The notes below the pieces were generated by a model. It was not told the DNA's origin and did not search any database. It saw only the letters and a list, made by a program, of their open reading frames with translations. A DNA stretch of 64,000 bases from positions 37,273 through 101,272 of the forward strand of contig DATLUC010000137.1 in assembly GCA_035533335.1 (NCBI GenBank), read 5' to 3'. The stretch's first letter is position 1, and every line of letters starts with the position of its first letter. Positions 49,572 through 57,613 of the stretch are shown in pieces. Position numbers and translations under genes: made by a program. The stretch comes from DATKSS01 sp035533335 (GTDB lineage Bacteria > Chloroflexota > Dormibacteria > Dormibacterales > Dormibacteraceae).

Positions 49572-50636
49572 ATGGCAAACGCGCCGCGCACGGGATTGGT
49601 CCTCTCAGGAGGGGGCCTGGTCGGAGGGGCCTGGATGGTCGGCGCCCTGCATGCCATCGCCACCGAGACCGGCTGGGATCCCGGCAGCGCCGACTACGTG
49701 CTCGGGACGTCGGCGGGCGCGATGATCGGGGCGCTGCTGGCCTCCGCCGTCCCGCCCTGGCTGCTCATGGCCTACGCGGCGGGTCAGGACACTGCGGGGC
49801 TGCCACAGTTCGGCAAGCCGGGAGCGGCGAGGTTCGGGACCACGTTCCAGCTTCACTGGAGCTTTCCCCGCCCGGTCCTCGGCTCACCTTCCCTCGCCCT
49901 GCGCAGCATCCGCGAGCCATGGAAGTACGGCCCGGCTGGGATCATCGCCTGGCTGCCCCACGGAGTCATCTCCACCGAGCCGCTTAAGACCGTTGTTCGC
50001 AACGTGGTCCCAAACGGATGGGGACCGCACCAAAGGCTGTGGATCCCCGCGATCGACTACCAGACCGGCGAGCGGGTCGTCTTCGGCCGCGAGGGTGCTC
50101 CGCGTGCCAGCCTGCCGGACGCCGTAGCAGCGTCCTGCGCGATCCCGGGCTTCTACTACCCGGTCGAGATCCGCGGCCGCAAGTACGTTGACGGCGGCAT
50201 GTACTCGCCGGCCAACCTCGATCTCATGGCTGACGCCGGGGTGGACCTCGTCGTCTGTCTCAACCCGATGTCATCACGGTCACGCGGCCGCCTGTTCGAG
50301 CCGACCGGCCCCATCGCGGCGCTCATCCGGGGCGACAACCAGGCCCTGCTCGACCGCGAGGCCCTGGCACTCAAGCGCTCGGGCAAGCGCGTCGTGCTCT
50401 TCGAACCGCGTGCCGACGACATCCGGGTCATGGGGTTCAACTACATGAGCCGTCGCAACCTCGACCAGGTCGTGGACATGGCGGTCAAGACGACGACCGA
50501 GTCGCTTCGCGGCACGGAGCTTGGGCGCCTCCTCTCGTCCCTCCCACCGGGAGCTCCCGACCGCCTGCACAGGCCGCAGCGAAGCCCATCGACGTGGCCT
50601 CGCGAGCTTTTCCCCCCGGTGCGCCGGAGCGCTTAG
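49572..50636 (+). CDS. Patatin-like phospholipase
   Basis: 354-residue acyl hydrolase, the third patatin in the window. GLVLSGGGLVGGAWMVGALH is the oxyanion hole, YVLGTSAGAMIGALLAS the GTSAG elbow, and KYVDGGMYSPANLDL carries the DGG of the dyad. The frame is open upstream to an ATG at 49473; I use 49572, immediately before the conserved first strand. It is divergent from the cupin gene. It is next to the WS/DGAT gene, consistent with storage-lipid turnover. Confidence 0.88.
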   Translation: MANAPRTGLVLSGGGLVGGAWMVGALHAIATETGWDPGSADYVLGTSAGAMIGALLASAVPPWLLMAYAAGQDTAGLPQFGKPGAARFGTTFQLHWSFPRPVLGSPSLALRSIREPWKYGPAGIIAWLPHGVISTEPLKTVVRNVVPNGWGPHQRLWIPAIDYQTGERVVFGREGAPRASLPDAVAASCAIPGFYYPVEIRGRKYVDGGMYSPANLDLMADAGVDLVVCLNPMSSRSRGRLFEPTGPIAALIRGDNQALLDREALALKRSGKRVVLFEPRADDIRVMGFNYMSRRNLDQVVDMAVKTTTESLRGTELGRLLSSLPPGAPDRLHRPQRSPSTWPRELFPPVRRSA

Positions 50637-51009
50637 TTCTGGCCGGCCCCTGCCGGCTGCCGGAAAACGTCGTAGCTCCCGAGCATGCACGCGCGATAAC
50701 CGGACGGAACGTGCCCCTTCGTGCTGCCGCCGACCGGCCGCGGCAGGGAGAGCATCAGCCGCGCGCACGGCACCGGACCGCCGGCGGGAGTGCGCGGGCA
50801 TCGCCCAGAGTGATCCGGCCCGCCGCAGCTGGCGACCTCGCGGCGGCCCGTGCGCGAGTACATGACGATGGTTGCGGGGTTGCGCGGTAGGCTGAGATCC
50901 GCCGGGCGTTGCGCTCGAAACGGGACCGAGTTCCGTTGGCGCCCCGATCGAGCTCGGTGCGCGCCTTCGCCGCTGAACGCGTCATCATTCCGCCGCCCAG
51001 CGACCCGGC
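50637..51009. other. 373-bp stretch without a recognisable gene
   Basis: Open frames exist here on both strands but have biased, low-information composition and no ribosome binding site or domain. No tRNA, no terminator and no DosR-like box was found. It may hold a degraded gene or an unrecognised RNA. Confidence 0.5.
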
Positions 51010-51087
51010 TCACCACCAGGCAAACCACACGAACGGAGCCACCAACACCGCGATCAAGAAGAACGTGAACGCGATGCCGATGCCCAA
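51010..51087 (-). CDS. Possible 25-residue single-helix membrane peptide
   Basis: A TTG start at 51087 is preceded by GGAGGAAAGAAG at good distance. The product is almost entirely hydrophobic: GIGIAFTFFLIAVLVAPFV, then WFAWW. It lies 38 bp after the WS/DGAT stop on the same strand and could be a small membrane partner. Evidence is only the ribosome binding site and composition. Confidence 0.35.
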   Translation of the reverse strand: MGIGIAFTFFLIAVLVAPFVWFAWW

Positions 51088-51125
51088 CTTCTTTCCTCCA
51101 TTCCGAACAGGGTGCGCCCGAGGGC

Positions 51126-52538
51126 TCAGGCGGACAGGGCCGCAAGACCTTCTTCGTCCGGAACTGCCGACGAGGCGCTGCTGAGCCGCAGCCAGGTCCG
51201 CTCCATGCTGCGCATCAGCACGTCGAGGTCGGGCCACGCCTCTCCATCCGCGTGGACGCTGAGGGTCAGCTGGCCGTCATACGAGAAGGCCGCGAAAGCG
51301 GCGGTGACGTTGCCGGCGCTCGGCGGGATCGGGACCACGGACTCCAGCCGAGCACCCGCGACGTAGAGAGGGAACTGCGGCCCGGGGAGGTTGGTCACGA
51401 GCACGTTGACGAGGTGCTGGCGTCGGATGAAGGACCGGGTCAGGCCGGTAGCGGCAAGAGCGGCCATGAAGGTTTGAGGCACATCGCTTCGCTGTCGGGC
51501 CTTGGCGTCGTTGGTAGCTGCCGCGATCATGGCCAGGCGCTCGCGCGGGTCGTCCACGTCGATGGGAAGTGGGACGATCATCGTCCCGACGTGGTTGCCC
51601 ACGCGCTCCGATTCGCCGGCCGCCCTCTGCGCCACCGCCATCGAGGCCCTGATCCGCCGGCCGTCGACCGCCGTGCGGCGCTCCAGGAGCACCTCCCGGA
51701 GGCCGCCTGCGATCAGGTCCATGAAGACGTCGTTCAGCTTGACGTGCTCGGTGTGCGCCACCGCTTTGACCTCCGCCAGCGACAGGGTCATGGTTGCCAC
51801 GCGCCGTGTGGGCCCGATGGGCACGTTGAGCGATGTGCGAGGCGCGCCGCGGCCCTCCTGGATCGTCGCCCAGATCGCGCGGGTGGTGACACCGGCGGAT
51901 CTCACCAGGGATGCGGGGTGGACGAGGCGCCAGCTCGCGCGCGCGATCGAGCGCCCCTTGCGCTTAACGTTGTCGATCGCCAGCGCCCGCGGCGACGGGG
52001 GCGGCGCTGCCGTCCACAGAGGGCGGCTGGTCAAGACGATGCCGGGCTCGAGGTCGAACAGCAGGCCGACGATCTTGAGGATCCCCTGGCCGTCGGCAAA
52101 GACGTGGTGCAACTTCAAGAACAGCCCGACCTTGCCCTGGCCGTAGCCCTCGAGAAACCACATCTGCCACATGGGCAGCGAGCGGTCCATCAGGGAGCCC
52201 ATCATCCTTTCGGCGAACCGGAGGGCTTGAGATTCGCCGCCTGGCGCGGGCAGCCTGGCCACCAGGACGTGGTTCTCGATGGAGAACTCCGGATCGTCGA
52301 CCCACAGCGGCCTGCCCTGCAGCGGGCCGGTCTGGAACAGGGTCCGGCGGAGCTCCGGGACCCGGTCCAGCCTTGCGGCTATGTGGGTCCGGATCGCCTC
52401 GATCCGCAAGCGACCTTCATCGTCGAGGAGCGCCGAGTCGTCGAGGATCCCCAGCGCGCCCTGGTGCATCGGGGTGTCGGCCTGCTCGGCCGCGAGGTTG
52501 GCGAGGTCGGGCAGGGTCAAGCGCTCGAGGAGCTTCAC
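51126..52538 (-). CDS. Wax ester synthase / diacylglycerol acyltransferase (WS/DGAT) 1
   Basis: 470-residue acyltransferase that esterifies diacylglycerol or fatty alcohol with acyl-CoA for storage lipid. The catalytic HHxxxDG is present in LKLHHVFADGQGIL (about residues 140-153). The second family motif region is VLVTNLPGPQFPLYVAGARL. The N-terminus LTLPDLANLAAEQADTPMH matches the usual start. It is divergent from the P-type ATPase gene, with two DosR-like boxes between. M. tuberculosis tgs1 of this family is a DosR target. Confidence 0.92.
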   Translation of the reverse strand: MKLLERLTLPDLANLAAEQADTPMHQGALGILDDSALLDDEGRLRIEAIRTHIAARLDRVPELRRTLFQTGPLQGRPLWVDDPEFSIENHVLVARLPAPGGESQALRFAERMMGSLMDRSLPMWQMWFLEGYGQGKVGLFLKLHHVFADGQGILKIVGLLFDLEPGIVLTSRPLWTAAPPPSPRALAIDNVKRKGRSIARASWRLVHPASLVRSAGVTTRAIWATIQEGRGAPRTSLNVPIGPTRRVATMTLSLAEVKAVAHTEHVKLNDVFMDLIAGGLREVLLERRTAVDGRRIRASMAVAQRAAGESERVGNHVGTMIVPLPIDVDDPRERLAMIAAATNDAKARQRSDVPQTFMAALAATGLTRSFIRRQHLVNVLVTNLPGPQFPLYVAGARLESVVPIPPSAGNVTAAFAAFSYDGQLTLSVHADGEAWPDLDVLMRSMERTWLRLSSASSAVPDEEGLAALSA

Positions 52539-52576
52539 TTCAAGTCAACGCTGTCAGAGGTCGCGTTGCGGAAGTA

Positions 52577-52613
52577 GGGTCGATCGCCCGTACCCAGCCG
52601 GGCCGATGGCCGT
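52577..52613. promoter_or_regulatory. Two tandem DosR-box-like sites between WS/DGAT 1 and the P-type ATPase
   Basis: GGGTCGATCGCCCG (52577-52590) and GGGCCGATGGCCGT (52600-52613) match the 14-bp DosR core at 9 and 8 positions. They start 23 bp apart. The distances to the two divergent start codons are 38 and 35 nt, the same as in the WS/DGAT 2-3 promoter region. The individual matches are weak; geometry is the main support. Confidence 0.4.
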
Positions 52614-52648
52614 TCCACCGATGCGACGGCCTGCCTATTCTCGAATCC

Positions 52649-55072
52649 ATGGCTCGGCCGAGCGAAATGCCTGGGGTGCCGACCGCTAAGCCTGGCCGGC
52701 CGCCGGCCGCGAAGGGATTGAGCGCGGCGGAAGCGCGTGAGCGAGTCGAGCGGGGGCTATCCAACCGTGCCGCTGCCCCAAGCAGCAGAAGCTTGAGGGA
52801 AATCCTCAAAGCGAACCTGTTGACGCGCTTCAACGCGCTGTTGGGATCGCTCCTGATCGTGGTCCTGGTCATCGGCCCGCTCCAGGACGCTGTTTTCGGC
52901 ATCATCCTTGTCGCGAACGCCCTGATCGGGATCGCACAGGAGCTGCGTTCCAAGCTGACCCTGGACCGGCTTGCGATCGTCGCCGCACCTCGGGTCACCG
53001 TGGTTCGAGATGGCGCTCCGATCAGCATCCCGGTGCCCGAGGTCGTGCAGGGCGACCTGCTCCAGCTGTCGGCCGGCGACCAGGTCGTCGTCGACGGGCC
53101 GCTCGAGTCGGACGAACCCATCGACATAGACGAGTCCTTGCTCACCGGCGAAGCCACACCGATCGACAGGCGACGGGGCGATTTGCTGCTAGCCGGCAGC
53201 TTCGTCAGCGCGGGCCATGGCTCATACGTCGCCGCCAGGGTGGGCGAGGCGAGCTACGCGCGCAGCCTCACTTTCGAGGCTCGCCGCTTTCAGATGGTCC
53301 GCTCGGAGCTGATGCGAGGGATAAACTCGATCTTGCGGGTGGTCACGTGGGTCATCGTGCCGACGGCGGCACTCCTGGTGGTTTCTCAGCTGCGCGCAGG
53401 CCCCTCGCTCACCGATGCCGTTCGTGCTTCGGTCGCAGGTGTCATCACCCTCGTGCCGGAAGGACTCGTCCTGCTCACCAGCGCGAGCCTGGCCCTGGCG
53501 GTCGTCCGCCTTGGGCGCCGGAACGTCCTCGTGCAGCAGCTGTCCGCGGTGGAGATGCTCGCCAGGACGGACGTGATCTGCCTCGACAAGACGGGCACCC
53601 TCACCGATCCTGCGCCGGCGCTGTCGGGGGTCGAGCCACTGTCAGCCGGCGCCGATTGGAGCGCCGCACTCGGCGCCCTCGCTCGCGCCGATCCCAAACC
53701 CAACCCGTCGATGCGCGCGATCGCGGCCGCCCACCCGGCCGCCGCGGGCTGGACCGTGGCATCGACCGTGCCGTTCTCGTCCGATCGGAAGTGGAGCGCC
53801 GCTCGGTTCAACGATCAGGGCTGGTGGGTCATCGGCGCGCCGGACGTGCTGATGTCCGGCGTGCCAGATGCGGGGCTGGCCGGCCGGGTTGAACGCCTGT
53901 CGGCCACGGGCTATCGCGTGCTCGTCCTGGCGCGAGCGCAAGACGTCGCGCCAAGCGGCGCGATCCGCGGCCTGGTGGCGGTCGCGCTGGTGTTGCTCAG
54001 CGAACGCGTCAAGCCGAGCGCCGAGGCGACGATCAAGCTCCTGTGCGAGCAGGGTGTCGCGATCAAGCTGATCTCCGGCGACCATCCATCCACTGTCGCG
54101 GCGGTGGCGGCACGGGTCGGTCTCGGATCGACCGCGGCCGTCGATGGGCGAGCTTTGCCCACGTCGGAACGAGAGCTGGTCGACCTCGTCGTGCGCGCCT
54201 CGGTCTTCGGGCGGGTCAGCCCGGAGCAGAAGCGCGCATTGATCCGCGCCTTGAAGGCGGCCGGCCACACGGTGGCGATGGTCGGCGATGGAGTCAACGA
54301 CGTGCTGGCGCTGAAAGAGGCCGACCTCGGAATCGCTATGGCCGGCGGTAGCAGCGCGGCCCGCGCCGTCGCAGCGTGCATCCTGCTCGACGGGTCGTTC
54401 GACGGCCTGCCGGCGGTGCTGAAAGAGGGACGAAGGGTGATCGGCAACGTCGAGCGCCTGGCCAGCCTGTTCTTCACGAAGACCGTCTACGCGTTCGTAC
54501 TCGCTATCGCCGTCGGCGTCGCCATGCTGCCGTTCCCGTTCTTCCCCCGGCAGCTGACCCTGATCAGCGCTTTCACGATCGGAATCCCGTCCGTATTCCT
54601 CGCCCTGGGGCCGGGCTTTCAACCTTCGCGCGCGGGATTCCTCCGAAGCGTCATGCGCTTTGCAGTGCCGGCCGGGGTGGTGGCGGGCGCCGCCACCTTC
54701 GCCGCGTACGCGCTGGCGGTCAACGAGCACGACATCTCGATCAGCGAGGAGCGAACCGTCGCCACGATCGTCATCGCCGCCATCGGCCTGTGGGTGCTGG
54801 CGCGCCTTGCGCGGCCTCTAAGAGGTGCTCGCATGGGCCTGGTGGGGTCGATGGCGCTGGGCCTGGTCGCCGTCCTGCTCGTCCCGACGGCGCGCCAGTT
54901 CTTCGACCTGGACTTCCCTCGACTGATCGTCATCTTTGCGGCGACGGGCATCGTCTCTCTGGCCGTGCTCAGCCTCGAGCTGGGCGATCGCCTGATTACG
55001 CGGGTGGCCGGAGGTCACTCGGATGGTGAGCACATCGGCCCTGACCCGGCCCTTGGCCGGGTTGGACACTGA
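52649..55072 (+). CDS. HAD-IC family P-type ATPase (CtpE-like cation pump)
   Basis: 807-residue cation-transporting ATPase. DESLLTGEATPID is the actuator (TGE) motif, VPEGLVLLTSASLALAVVRL the M4 segment with PEGL, CLDKTGTLTDP the phosphorylation site, and MVGDGVNDVLALKEADLGIA the hinge. The C-terminal membrane helices are complete. PEGL rather than CPC argues against heavy-metal pumps; similarity is closest to mycobacterial CtpE, reported to take up calcium. It is followed by the universal stress gene 18 bp downstream. The DosR regulon contains a P-type ATPase (ctpF). Confidence 0.92.
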   Translation: MARPSEMPGVPTAKPGRPPAAKGLSAAEARERVERGLSNRAAAPSSRSLREILKANLLTRFNALLGSLLIVVLVIGPLQDAVFGIILVANALIGIAQELRSKLTLDRLAIVAAPRVTVVRDGAPISIPVPEVVQGDLLQLSAGDQVVVDGPLESDEPIDIDESLLTGEATPIDRRRGDLLLAGSFVSAGHGSYVAARVGEASYARSLTFEARRFQMVRSELMRGINSILRVVTWVIVPTAALLVVSQLRAGPSLTDAVRASVAGVITLVPEGLVLLTSASLALAVVRLGRRNVLVQQLSAVEMLARTDVICLDKTGTLTDPAPALSGVEPLSAGADWSAALGALARADPKPNPSMRAIAAAHPAAAGWTVASTVPFSSDRKWSAARFNDQGWWVIGAPDVLMSGVPDAGLAGRVERLSATGYRVLVLARAQDVAPSGAIRGLVAVALVLLSERVKPSAEATIKLLCEQGVAIKLISGDHPSTVAAVAARVGLGSTAAVDGRALPTSERELVDLVVRASVFGRVSPEQKRALIRALKAAGHTVAMVGDGVNDVLALKEADLGIAMAGGSSAARAVAACILLDGSFDGLPAVLKEGRRVIGNVERLASLFFTKTVYAFVLAIAVGVAMLPFPFFPRQLTLISAFTIGIPSVFLALGPGFQPSRAGFLRSVMRFAVPAGVVAGAATFAAYALAVNEHDISISEERTVATIVIAAIGLWVLARLARPLRGARMGLVGSMALGLVAVLLVPTARQFFDLDFPRLIVIFAATGIVSLAVLSLELGDRLITRVAGGHSDGEHIGPDPALGRVGH

Positions 55073-55090
55073 ATCGCACAAGGAGTGGAA

Positions 55091-55552
55091 ATGTCATCGA
55101 ACAACGGCATCAAGCAGATCGTCGTCGGAGTGGACGGTTCGGACCATTCGAAGGCTGCGCTCGACTGGGTGATTCGCATGGCGAAAGGCATGGGATCTGA
55201 GGTCACTGCGGTCTATGGCATAGACGTACCGATCTACTTTCCCCAGCCGTACGGCATCCCGGTGCAGTTCGACGAGGAGTGGCGCAAGGAGATCAAGGCC
55301 GAGTTCGAGGACAAGTGGTGTCTTCCGCTCAAGAACGCCGGGCTCTCCTACCGAACTGTGATCCGCGACGGCAGGCCGGCGACGGTGATCAGCGCCGTGG
55401 CCGAGGAGGAGGGAGCCGACCTGATCGTCGTCGGCCGGCGTGGCCGGGGCGGTGCCGCCGAGCTGCTGCTGGGCAGCGTCAGCCATGAGCTCGCCCTGCA
55501 CGCAAGGAGGCCGGTGCTCTTGATCGAACCTGAGCCCGGCGCTAAGCGGTGA
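55091..55552 (+). CDS. Universal stress protein (UspA family)
   Basis: 153-residue single-domain USP. It begins with IVVGVDGSDHSKAALDWVIR and ends with LIVVGRRGRGGAAELLLGSV, which keeps the ATP-binding pattern GxxGx(9)GS, then SHELALHARRPVLLI. The ATP-binding type is therefore intact. The ATG 55091 is preferred over GTG 55085 because AAGGAG lies 7 nt upstream of it. It is co-transcribed with the P-type ATPase. Rv2623-type USPs belong to the DosR regulon. Confidence 0.94.
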   Translation: MSSNNGIKQIVVGVDGSDHSKAALDWVIRMAKGMGSEVTAVYGIDVPIYFPQPYGIPVQFDEEWRKEIKAEFEDKWCLPLKNAGLSYRTVIRDGRPATVISAVAEEEGADLIVVGRRGRGGAAELLLGSVSHELALHARRPVLLIEPEPGAKR

Positions 55553-56217
55553 ACGCCGAGTCCCACTCATCGAGCGCGCTGCTGGTGCACCTGCTGGTGG
55601 GGCCGGTGCGAAAGGGCACGGCGCTGGACCGGCACGACTTTCGCGTTGGGGACTACGTTGTGACGCTGACGGCGCCGCACAGGCCACGAATGCCGAACGG
55701 CGTTGAATGCTCTATGTGGGTGGCCAAGGATGCCCGCATCTCCATCGGCCGCGGCAAGATCGTCGTCGGCCACGTCGAGCTGGCGCCTGGACCAGGCTGG
55801 GACCCGGTGCCTTCGGTCGGCCGTTTCGAGATCCTGCCACCCGGGCCTCAGCCTCTGGCCAGCTCACTGGCCAGCTGGGTCGCCGACCCCTCCTTCTCGG
55901 CCGATGCCGTGCTGTCCGGGTATCTTGCCGGGCTGGTCCTGCTGCATGGCATGCACAAGCGGGCAGAGGCCATCGCGCAGCGCGCCGCTGCGATCACCGG
56001 CCCGTTGAGCGGCACGCTGCTGCGTCACGCGGCAAGGGGTGAGGTGCCGGAGCCGGTCCACGAGCTGCTCGCCGCGGGCGACCCTGCGCCACTGCTGGCA
56101 TTGGCCGGCTCGGGGATCCTGTGGTTGCGCGGGCTGATCTCGGCGGGCTTCCCGCTCGACGTCTCTACGACGCTTCTATCGCCAGGGCAGCGAACGCTCG
56201 CATCACCGCTTCCGTGA
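55549..56217 (+). CDS. Hypothetical protein, possibly DUF2877/AllH-like
   Basis: 222 residues, start GTG overlapping the usp stop (GTGA). The N-terminal part is beta-rich (RVGDYVVTLTAPHRPRMPNG, ARISIGRGKIVVG). The C-terminal part is helical with ITGPLSGTLLRHAARGEVPE, then LLALAGSGILWLRGLISAG, which reminds me of the end of DUF2877 proteins. The glycine-rich GLTPSGDD-type core of that family is not present, so the relation is weak. Its 3' end overlaps the opposing WS/DGAT 2 gene by 53 bp, which is unusually long. Confidence 0.6.
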   Translation: MNAESHSSSALLVHLLVGPVRKGTALDRHDFRVGDYVVTLTAPHRPRMPNGVECSMWVAKDARISIGRGKIVVGHVELAPGPGWDPVPSVGRFEILPPGPQPLASSLASWVADPSFSADAVLSGYLAGLVLLHGMHKRAEAIAQRAAAITGPLSGTLLRHAARGEVPEPVHELLAAGDPAPLLALAGSGILWLRGLISAGFPLDVSTTLLSPGQRTLASPLP

Positions 56218-57502
56218 TCTGACCCGGCTCTGAGACCAGGTTGCGGTCCGAGACGACTCCCACCGTGATCTCGCCCGCGTAGCTGTAGATGCTGATGCCG
56301 ACGCCGAGGCCACCCGACTCGGGCTCCCAGAAGGTCATCTGCCTGACCGGTGTGCCGGCCATGTAGATAGGGCGCCTGGGCCCGATGACGTTGGTCAGCA
56401 CCAGGCTCGCTTTACCCGCATAGAAAGAGGATGCGAGGCGCTCCAGCTCTGCCGGCAGCAGCCCCAGCCCCTGGACCAGCAGCCAGCCCACGAGCGGTTC
56501 CTGCGAGCCCTTGATGCGGTCCATTTCGATTTTCACGCGCATCAATCTCTCCCAGGCGCCACAGACGCCCACGGGCAGCTCCACGAAAACCAGGCTGAAT
56601 CGGTTGCCGGTCATGCCGGTGTCACTCGGTGGGCGCATGTTGACGGGGACCATCGCGCGGATCCGCATGCCGACGGTTTCCACGCCGGCGCCGCGCAGGT
56701 ACTCGCCCAGGCCGCCGGCGACCGCGCTCACGATGACGTCGTTGACCGTCGCACCCACGGCTCGCGCGATCTTGCTCACGAGAGCCAGAGGCACGGGCTT
56801 GGTCCAGGCCACAGCCTTCAACATGGTCAGATCACCGCGCAGCGGGGTCGGGCGGTCCGGGTCGTATAGCGTCATCCGGGCCAGCGCGCCCGCGCTGGCC
56901 ACGGCCTGGCGCGCAAGCTGACGCGCCTGCGGCATCTCGTCAAGCAGGCGTGTCAGCCCGCTCCGGCCGTCACGGATCACCTGCTGTTTCCTCGCGGTCC
57001 GGTGCTTTGGGCTGCGCTTCCAGCCGTCAGCGGTCTCGTCGCTAAAGCTCAGCAGCATGCGGACCATGGCCTTGCCGTCGCCCAGGGAGTGGTGCAAACG
57101 GCCGACCAGCGCGCCGCCATGCCCAGGCCCTTCGATGGCAAATAGCTCCCACAAAGGCCGGCTGAAATCGAGCGGCTGGCCCACCAGGTCGCCCACGAAC
57201 GCCGCCAGCTGCGCGTCCCCGCTGGGGGCGGGGAGGGCGACGCGGTGGACGTGGGCGTCGAGGTCGAAGTTGCGAGCGGGGATCCACCGCTTTGGGGTGA
57301 AGGGGATGGGCGTTTCCGCCACGACCTGCTGCAGCCGCGGGTGACGCTCGATCCGTGACGACAACATCGTCTTGAATCGTTCGAGGTCCAGCGGCGCGTC
57401 CAGGAGCGCGAGCGAGGTCACCACGAAGTGGTTGGTCGGGGCTTCGGAGTGAAGCCACGCGACATCAGCCTTCGAGAGCGCCTCGCCACTGAAAACAGCC
57501 AT
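56165..57502 (-). CDS. Wax ester synthase / diacylglycerol acyltransferase (WS/DGAT) 2
   Basis: 445-residue WS/DGAT. The catalytic motif is GRLHHSLGDGKAMVRMLLSF (HHxxxDG near residue 135). ALVSKIARAVGATVNDVIVS and LVLTNVIGPRRPIYMAGTPV are the other conserved segments. The N-terminal ALSKADVAWLHSEAPTNHF fits the family, so ATG 57502 is used although the frame is open further upstream. It is divergent from WS/DGAT 3, with two strong DosR-like boxes between. Confidence 0.92.
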   Translation of the reverse strand: MAVFSGEALSKADVAWLHSEAPTNHFVVTSLALLDAPLDLERFKTMLSSRIERHPRLQQVVAETPIPFTPKRWIPARNFDLDAHVHRVALPAPSGDAQLAAFVGDLVGQPLDFSRPLWELFAIEGPGHGGALVGRLHHSLGDGKAMVRMLLSFSDETADGWKRSPKHRTARKQQVIRDGRSGLTRLLDEMPQARQLARQAVASAGALARMTLYDPDRPTPLRGDLTMLKAVAWTKPVPLALVSKIARAVGATVNDVIVSAVAGGLGEYLRGAGVETVGMRIRAMVPVNMRPPSDTGMTGNRFSLVFVELPVGVCGAWERLMRVKIEMDRIKGSQEPLVGWLLVQGLGLLPAELERLASSFYAGKASLVLTNVIGPRRPIYMAGTPVRQMTFWEPESGGLGVGISIYSYAGEITVGVVSDRNLVSEPGQITEAVMRAFAALAIEAS

Positions 57503-57541
57503 CGTCCACTCGAGCGTGGCCCAACGCGCGCGCCACGGAAA

Positions 57542-57578
57542 GGGACTTAAGGCACTAGCCGGGGGGGACTGTAGTGTC
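57542..57578. promoter_or_regulatory. Two tandem DosR-box-like sites between WS/DGAT 2 and 3
   Basis: GGGACTTAAGGCAC (57542-57555) matches the DosR core GGGACTWWAGTCCC at 12 of 14 positions, and GGGACTGTAGTGTC (57565-57578) at 11 of 14. Both begin with the exact half-site GGGACT. The sites start 23 bp apart and lie 39 and 35 nt from the two start codons. These are the best matches in the window. Confidence 0.6.
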
Positions 57579-57613
57579 TGGCCGGCTCGAGAGCGGGGGG
57601 CTAACGTCGGGGC

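Noticed and set aside
50633..51145. 170-codon minus-strand frame in the gap after the third patatin
   Set aside because: Composition is rich in Arg, Pro, Gly and Cys as in shadow frames, no start signal is seen, and its upstream part overlaps the WS/DGAT gene end.
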